DNA of 54,808 bases from NCBI RefSeq assembly GCF_900103505.1, contig NZ_FNIA01000021.1:1-54808 (forward strand), given 5' to 3'. Position 1 is the stretch's first letter; every line of letters begins with the position of its first letter. A program made the translations under genes and the position numbers. Below the pieces are notes generated by a model. It was not told the DNA's origin and did no database searches. It saw only the letters and a program-made list of their open reading frames with translations. Positions 50,857-54,808 of this stretch are shown one piece after another. This DNA comes from Haloarchaeobius iranensis (GTDB taxonomy: Archaea > Halobacteriota > Halobacteria > Halobacteriales > Natrialbaceae).

Positions 50857-50874
50857 GCACAAATATAATTGTGC
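50857..50874. promoter_or_regulatory. Candidate cobalamin-regulon operator before the cbiX-like gene
   Basis: GCACAA-N6-TTGTGC, perfect 6-bp arms with the AT-rich spacer ATATAA (possible TATA box), 14-31 nt upstream of the ATG at 50888. A second small palindrome, CCCAA-A-TTGGG, stands at 50843-50853. The core ACAA-N6-TTGT is shared with the cbiT and cbtB promoters. Confidence 0.62.
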
Positions 50875-50887
50875 AAGTGGACGACCC

Positions 50888-51676
50888 ATGACAACCGAAT
50901 CAATCCTGCTCATCGGCCGTGATACGAGAAACGCCCCCGAAGTGCTCGAAGCACACGCCAGCCGTCTCAGCCAGCGGTCCATAGTCGACGATGTCGAGAT
51001 AGCGACCTACGAGAGCGAGCCGGTCCGCGAACTCAAAGAGGAGTTCGAGCGGCTCGCCGCGGATACAGTGTATGCGGTCCCCATGTGTACCGCACACAGC
51101 CACGAGACCATCGATGGTCTCCCCGCCGCGCTCTCCTATCTTCCCGGGGACGTCCACTACTGCGAACCACTCGGTCAGAGCCCGGCAGTCACGGAGGTGA
51201 TAGCGGAGAGAGGAGCGAGCCTCCTCCCCGCATCCGACGACGCCGCGCTCATTCTCGTCGGGTTCGGGAGCAGCGCGAAACCGTACCACAGGCAAACGAC
51301 CGACTACCACGCAGCTCGACTGCGGGAGCAATCGGGCTACGGGGAGGTCCTGACCTGCTATCTCCTCCAGAATCCCACAGTCGATTGTGTCCGGTACAAC
51401 ATTAGCAAGAGCCGGTCGGTGGCTGTCCCGCTCTTCCTGACACGAACCGAGGCGACCGAGAGCAGGATTCCCGACGCGCTCGAACTCGCACGGGGTGGCA
51501 TCCAGTACGCCGACCCGCTCGGCGCACATCCACGGATAACGGACGCCGTTCAGGCAGAGGTAGAAAAGCAGCGCGCACTCGCCGGCAACGGCGGTGCGTC
51601 GACAGCCTCGTTCGAGGCCCAATTGACCCGGACGCGACGCCCGGTCGCAACCGACGGAGAAGGAGTCCAGCGGTGA
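50888..51676 (+). CDS. CbiX-like protein lacking the usual catalytic histidines
   Basis: 262 residues with two CbiX-like halves: SILLIGRDTRNAPEVLEAHA with YAVPMCTAHSHETIDGLP, and ILVGFGSSAKPYHRQTTDYHA with VAVPLFLTRTEATESRIPDAL. Where functional CbiX has GHGS/GHGT, these read GRDT and GFGS, so the first His of each half is replaced; an AHSH pair remains in the first half. It may chelate with altered residues or act as a cobalt or sirohydrochlorin chaperone. It has its own promoter with a palindrome, followed by the cobT relic and cbiA. Confidence 0.75.
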   Translation: MTTESILLIGRDTRNAPEVLEAHASRLSQRSIVDDVEIATYESEPVRELKEEFERLAADTVYAVPMCTAHSHETIDGLPAALSYLPGDVHYCEPLGQSPAVTEVIAERGASLLPASDDAALILVGFGSSAKPYHRQTTDYHAARLREQSGYGEVLTCYLLQNPTVDCVRYNISKSRSVAVPLFLTRTEATESRIPDALELARGGIQYADPLGAHPRITDAVQAEVEKQRALAGNGGASTASFEAQLTRTRRPVATDGEGVQR

Positions 51677-51773
51677 CGAGTCGGATAGTGCGACGAGGTC
51701 CGGTCTCCATGGGGGCGACACCGATACGGCCCGTTTCGATGAGAGCAGCACAGCAGGGGCCGGCCCCGACGCG

Positions 51774-52058
51774 ATGGTTCAGACGACCAGGACGGCCGTC
51801 GAAATCGTCGAGTACGGTCATCCAGACCGGGGTCCGTTCGCTCCGGGTAGCCCGACCGCCCGTCCGACGCCCGCGGTCATCACCCGCGCCGTTCGCGAAC
51901 TCCTCGGGGTCGACCTGCTCGCCGTCGACGCCGGGGTCCCCAGCCCTGCTGTCACGAACGGCGACGAGGGCGGACCCGGTGTTCGAGCCCCTGATTCTAT
52001 CGCGTCGGCGTCGGACGCGCTCGACGCCGCTCGTCCGCGACGAGGTCACTGCAGACGC
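51774..52058 (+). pseudogene. CobT-like (TIGR00303) relic in frame with cbiA
   Basis: The frame that runs into cbiA encodes about 95 residues here that resemble the middle of haloarchaeal CobT-like nicotinate-nucleotide:dimethylbenzimidazole phosphoribosyltransferases: VEIVEYGHPDRGPFAPGSPT, RPTPAVITRAVRELLG and LLAVDAGVPSPAV. The rest of that protein (normally about 340 residues) is missing on both sides. It reads through without a stop to the cbiA ATG, so it may be an untranslated relic or an N-terminal appendage of CbiA. The frame is open further upstream into the cbiX end. Confidence 0.55.
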
Positions 52059-53351
52059 ATGAAGGGTATCGTCATCGGTGGCACCCGTTCCGGCATCGGG
52101 AAGACAGTGACCACACTCGCCATCATTCGAGCGCTCCAGGAGCGCGGGTACACGGTCCAACCCGCAAAGGCGGGCCCTGATTTCATCGACCCCAGTCATC
52201 ACGAGCGCGTGGCGGGCCGGCCGTCGCGAACGCTCGACCGTTGGCTCCAGGGCGAAGACGGCCTTCGACGGAACTACCATCGAGGCGACGGCGACATCTG
52301 TGTCGTCGAGGGCGTGATGGGGTTGTACGACGGCGACGCCTCCAGTACCGCCATGGTCGCCGAGTCACTCGGTCTTCCCGTCGTTCTCGTCGTCGATGCG
52401 AAAGCCGGGATGGAGAGCGTCGCCGCGACAGCGCTCGGCTTTCAGCGATACGACGAACAGACCGACGTCGACGTCGCGGGAGTCGTTGCACAACGCGCTC
52501 ACGGGGGCCGCCACGAACGAGGAATCCGCGATGCACTGCCGGACGAGTTGACGTACTTGGGTCGAATCCCCCCTCGCGAGGGGTTCGAGATCCCCGACCG
52601 TCACCTCGGACTGCACATGGGTGACGAATCTCCACTCGCCCCCGAGGTCCTCGACGATGCCGCCGAACACATCCGGACTGAACGACTGCTCGACGTCGCG
52701 CGAACACCGCCGAATCCAGACCGGGAACCGGTCCGGCCGGCGGTGGACAAGCGAGTTGCGGTCGCCCGTGACGATGCGTTCCGCTTCTACTATCCCGCGA
52801 CTATCGAACGCCTCCGCGAGCGGGCGGACGTGGTCACGTTCGCGCCGACCGCGGGAGACGAACTTCCCGACTGTGACGGGGTCTATCTCCCCGGAGGGTA
52901 TCCCGAACTACACGCTTCCACACTGGAGGACAGTCCTGCGATACGACAACTCCGCAACGCAGCGGCTGACGGGCGTCCAATCGTCGGTGAGTGCGGCGGG
53001 CTGATGGCGCTCGCCGAGACGCTGACCACCACCGACGGCGACACCCACCGAATGGCGGGAGTCCTCCCTGCGGACGTGCAGATGCACGACCGGTATCAGG
53101 CGCTCGATCACGTCGAACTGCGCGCCCGGGAAGGGACACTTACCGCCGGCTGCGGACAGTCCCTGCGGGGCCACGAGTTCCACTATTCCAGTGCTGATGT
53201 CGACAGTGACGGTCGATTCGCGTTCGATGTCATACGGGGTGCCGGTATCGAAGACGAGCGGGACGGTCTCTACGAGTACACGACGCTCGGAACGTACTGC
53301 CACGTCCACCCTGCCAGTGGGGCCTTCGACGCGTTTCTCGAGGCGATGTGA
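52059..53351 (+). CDS. cbiA: CbiA, cobyrinic acid a,c-diamide synthase
   Basis: 430 residues from the ATG of MKGIVIGGTRSGIGKT. The N-terminal P-loop/dethiobiotin-synthetase-like domain has that Walker A, KAGPDFIDPSHH and VVEGVMGLYDG. The C-terminal type I glutamine amidotransferase-like domain has DGVYLPGGYPELHA, PIVGECGGLMALAE with the nucleophilic Cys, and GHEFHYSS. It amidates the a and c acetate side chains using glutamine and ATP. The open frame continues upstream into a cobT-like relic, so a longer fusion starting at 51774 cannot be excluded. Confidence 0.92.
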   Translation: MKGIVIGGTRSGIGKTVTTLAIIRALQERGYTVQPAKAGPDFIDPSHHERVAGRPSRTLDRWLQGEDGLRRNYHRGDGDICVVEGVMGLYDGDASSTAMVAESLGLPVVLVVDAKAGMESVAATALGFQRYDEQTDVDVAGVVAQRAHGGRHERGIRDALPDELTYLGRIPPREGFEIPDRHLGLHMGDESPLAPEVLDDAAEHIRTERLLDVARTPPNPDREPVRPAVDKRVAVARDDAFRFYYPATIERLRERADVVTFAPTAGDELPDCDGVYLPGGYPELHASTLEDSPAIRQLRNAAADGRPIVGECGGLMALAETLTTTDGDTHRMAGVLPADVQMHDRYQALDHVELRAREGTLTAGCGQSLRGHEFHYSSADVDSDGRFAFDVIRGAGIEDERDGLYEYTTLGTYCHVHPASGAFDAFLEAM

Positions 53352-54030
53352 AATGAGAACCACCCCTTCCAGCCGGGGCATCGAACGCGGAAGGGAGGAA
53401 CACTGGTTACACGAACGGGGCGCGGCGCAGGAACGACGAGTTGTGTGCCCAAGCGGACGCCGTTTCCGGGCTGTGTCGACGAGTTATTCCACGTGAGCGG
53501 CCCACCTCATTGCGCGTAGCGACAGGTGGGGAATCGAGAGTGGTCGCAGGTGGATAACGCAGCTCATGCAGGCGACGTCGAAGGAAGTCCAGCTTCGGTT
53601 CTTCCAGGTTGCGTTTGCGTGTCCTCTGAGTTCGATTTGGCGAGCGGTCGTTCTGCTGGTACAGGTCGAATTGACCGGCGAGAGCGGGCACGCGCCGGTC
53701 CTGACGGCCGATAACACGCTGGCGCTCTTGAAGGAGGGGACCGGGTAGTGAAGCGCTCGGTCTGGGTAGCACGGCGTCGAAGTGACAGCGCCGCTGGAAG
53801 TTGCCGAACGTTGGCGATATCAGTAGGTGTACACCACGAATTCCCGTTTGGAGAGCAATCTGAATCAGTCCTGTCCACTGAAACGTCGGATACTACGCAT
53901 CACAGCCCCGCTAAACCTGTTGTAGCCTCAACTCCCCGACTCAATCAGAAGTTGAGCCCGGCCTTCTCAATGCATACGGTATTCTGGCGCAGTTCATAGA
54001 TAGTATGAAAGCGTAGTCTCGGATAGAACG
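53352..54030. other. Decayed region after cbiA
   Basis: Only a transposase remnant is recognisable here (53548-53748). The 196 nt before it show nothing. The 280 nt after it are lower in GC than the rest of the window and hold a CTCAACT...AGTTGAG inverted repeat at about 53927-53957, possibly a trace of a mobile element, but no gene. Confidence 0.4.
53548..53748 (+). pseudogene. ISH3-type transposase, C-terminal remnant
   Basis: A start-less frame ends at a TAG in 53746-53748 and encodes TSKEVQLRFFQVAFACPLS then SIWRAVVLLVQVELTGE, GHAPVLTADNTLALLKEGTG. This is the conserved C-terminus of haloarchaeal ISH3-family transposases (IS4-like DDE enzymes), where the usual ending is LTLLKKETGIG. The catalytic core and N-terminus are gone. 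It indicates an old insertion at the end of the cobalamin cluster. Confidence 0.68.
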
Positions 54031-54398
54031 ATGACACGAATTACCGGCTCCTATCCAGATGACCTTGACCTCATCATCGAGGGGACTGTCGAGGCTGGTG
54101 TGTTTGGGGCAAGAGCGATGCGTTGCGAGAATTCGTGCGTGAATACTTCGAAGACCACGAGAACGAACGTATTGCAGCTGCCGTCGCCCTCTACGAACGC
54201 GAGCGTATCACGCTCGGTGATGCCGCGAGACTTGCTGATGTCGATCGGTGGACGATGCGTGACATCCTCCGTGAGCACGGTGTTGAGCTCCGCCTCGGAG
54301 TTGTTGACGAAGACGACGCAGCGTACGAGGTGGAGGCAGCAAGCGAACTCGAATTCGATGATGAGGACTCGGGCAACGAGAGATCGTCTGCGAAATGA
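54031..54398 (+). pseudogene. UPF0175-like antitoxin with a one-base frameshift
   Basis: From ATG 54031 the frame gives MTRITGSYPDDLDLIIEGTV, then EAGVF, after which it goes wrong. The next frame (from about 54113) continues SDALREFVREYFEDHENERI, AAAVALYERERITLGDAARL, DVDRWTMRDILREHGVELRLG. Inserting one A after TTTGGG near 54106-54109 restores FGSKSDALREFVREYF, the expected sequence of haloarchaeal UPF0175 antitoxins (RHH-like N-terminus, HTH-like middle). The downstream partial toxin overlaps it by four bases. A TTG at 54123 might allow a shortened product. Confidence 0.65.
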
Positions 54399-54626
54399 CC
54401 GGTGGTGATAGTCCAGCGAATCCGAGCGTCTTGAACACGACTGTCCTCTCGAATTTTGCGTACATCGATCAGCTGTGGGTAGTTGCTGGCCTCTCTGGAA
54501 TCTGTACGGTACCAGTCGTGCGCGAGGAGCCCGAACACGGCATCGATAATCATCCATATCTCCAGGAAGCACTCGATACGCTTGATGACGAAATCCCAGT
54601 CGCGACGATTTCGGATACTGTCGCAA
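54395..54626 (+). pseudogene. DUF3368 (PIN-like) toxin, truncated by the insertion sequence
   Basis: About 77 residues remain: VLNTTVLSNFAYIDQLWVV, TVPVVREEPEHGID, LQEALDTLDDEIPVATISDT. This is the first half of the DUF3368/VapC-like family (usually about 150-170 residues). The frame enters the insertion sequence at 54627, removing the later acidic residues of the active site. Asn in VLNTT replaces the first Asp of typical PIN domains but is common in DUF3368, so it is not itself evidence of inactivation. With the frameshifted antitoxin this module is dead or dying. Confidence 0.68.
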
Positions 54627-54808
54627 ACGGCTCTATTGAATCCACGGACGGCGTAGGGACGAGCCGTCAGAACGTTGGAAGTGAAGCGGGAGAGTACAGT
54701 TGTGCAAAAGGTCCTCTTCCGCTTCGTTAAACAAGCTGTCTCGATAGCACGAAAACTTACTGATGCTGCGCTAATGCAGATCAGCCATCCAGCCGGCAAC
54801 GGGGTTGC
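54627..54808 (+). mobile_element. Right-edge IS5-family insertion sequence, terminal part
   Basis: Begins with ACGGCTCTATTG at the junction with the toxin gene and is the exact reverse complement of 160-341. Only 182 nt lie in the window. It ends inside the GCCGGCAAC/GTTGCCGGC hairpin that is complete in the left copy. The orientation is opposite to the left copy, so the two elements face away from the 54-kb interior. Confidence 0.88.
54681..54808 (+). CDS. IS5-family transposase, first 42 codons (window edge)
   Basis: GTG start, VKRESTVVQKVLFRFVKQA, then ARKLTDAALMQISHPAGNGV at the edge. Identical in sequence to the left-edge copy over the shared length. A TTG two codons upstream could also initiate. 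The rest is outside the window. Confidence 0.75.
   Translation, partial: MKRESTVVQKVLFRFVKQAVSIARKLTDAALMQISHPAGNGV

Noticed and set aside
54395-54626. Asn in the first PIN motif as an inactivating change in the toxin
   Set aside because: Asn at this position is common in the DUF3368 group, so truncation, not the residue, is the evidence for loss.
1-54808. Circular plasmid closed through a single IS copy
   Set aside because: The two edge copies are in inverted orientation, so the ends cannot join into one element.

Overview
The window looks like a haloarchaeal (class Halobacteria) replicon segment. It has high GC with strong third-position bias, acidic protein products, AT-rich promoters close to start codons that suggest leaderless transcripts, Tat-lipoprotein signals, and many families typical of haloarchaea (DUF2270, DUF7512-like, DUF3209, UPF0104, tandem universal stress proteins, ChlID/CobN). 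I saw no rRNA, tRNA, CRISPR array or replication origin. Both window ends lie inside the same insertion sequence in opposite orientation: 160-341 is the exact reverse complement of 54627-54808. Each copy cuts a gene, an enolase-superfamily gene on the left and a DUF3368 (PIN-like) toxin gene on the right.

Layout. About 0.3-1.8 kb: IS end and two gene remnants. 1.9-3.4 kb: GGGP-synthase family gene and a DUF2071 gene. 3.5-6.2 kb: molybdate/tungstate ABC transporter. 6.4-9.1 kb: small winged-helix regulator, split YeeE/YedE thiosulfate-type transporter, TusA and DsrE-like sulfur carriers. 9.1-14.1 kb: membrane and stress genes (DUF2270, LiaF-like, SDR, tandem USP, UPF0104) and a thioredoxin. 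14.3-19.9 kb: glutamine amidotransferase-like gene, a 54-residue membrane protein, USP, a tandem HiPIP Tat-lipoprotein, a rhodanese/persulfide-dioxygenase fusion, and TauE with a small DUF7512-like partner. 20.1-24.6 kb: class V aminotransferase, AIR-synthase-like, CBS/CorC and USP genes. 24.9-29.8 kb: Lrp-like regulator and DabB-DabA, a predicted inorganic-carbon uptake pump. 29.9-32.0 kb: frameshifted RidA, then ArsR and Acr3. 32.3-53.4 kb: a large cobalamin cluster (cbiT-L-F-G-H-H, ferredoxin, LAGLIDADG-like protein, cbiX-ferredoxin, DUF3209, beta-propeller; ferredoxin, cbtA, cbtB and chlID on the opposite strand; cobN, a GluTR-dimerisation-like protein, cbiC, cbiE; cbiX-like, cobT relic, cbiA). 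53.5-54.8 kb: transposase remnant, decayed toxin-antitoxin pair and IS end.

How it fits together. Two regulatory layers can be read from promoter sequence. In the sulfur region an inverted repeat of the form TTG-N11-CAATA recurs before the regulator gene, tusA, the 54-residue gene, the rhodanese fusion and the DUF7512-tauE pair, with a 13-spaced variant before trx. In the cobalamin region ACAA-N6-TTGT recurs before cbiT, cbtB and the second cbiX-like gene. The first half therefore resembles a sulfane-sulfur uptake, trafficking and oxidation island with Mo/W supply and a HiPIP electron carrier, next to a DabAB carbon pump. The second half is a near-complete corrin-ring pathway with cobalt uptake and several uncharacterised helper proteins. 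CbiD and CbiJ are not recognisable in the window.
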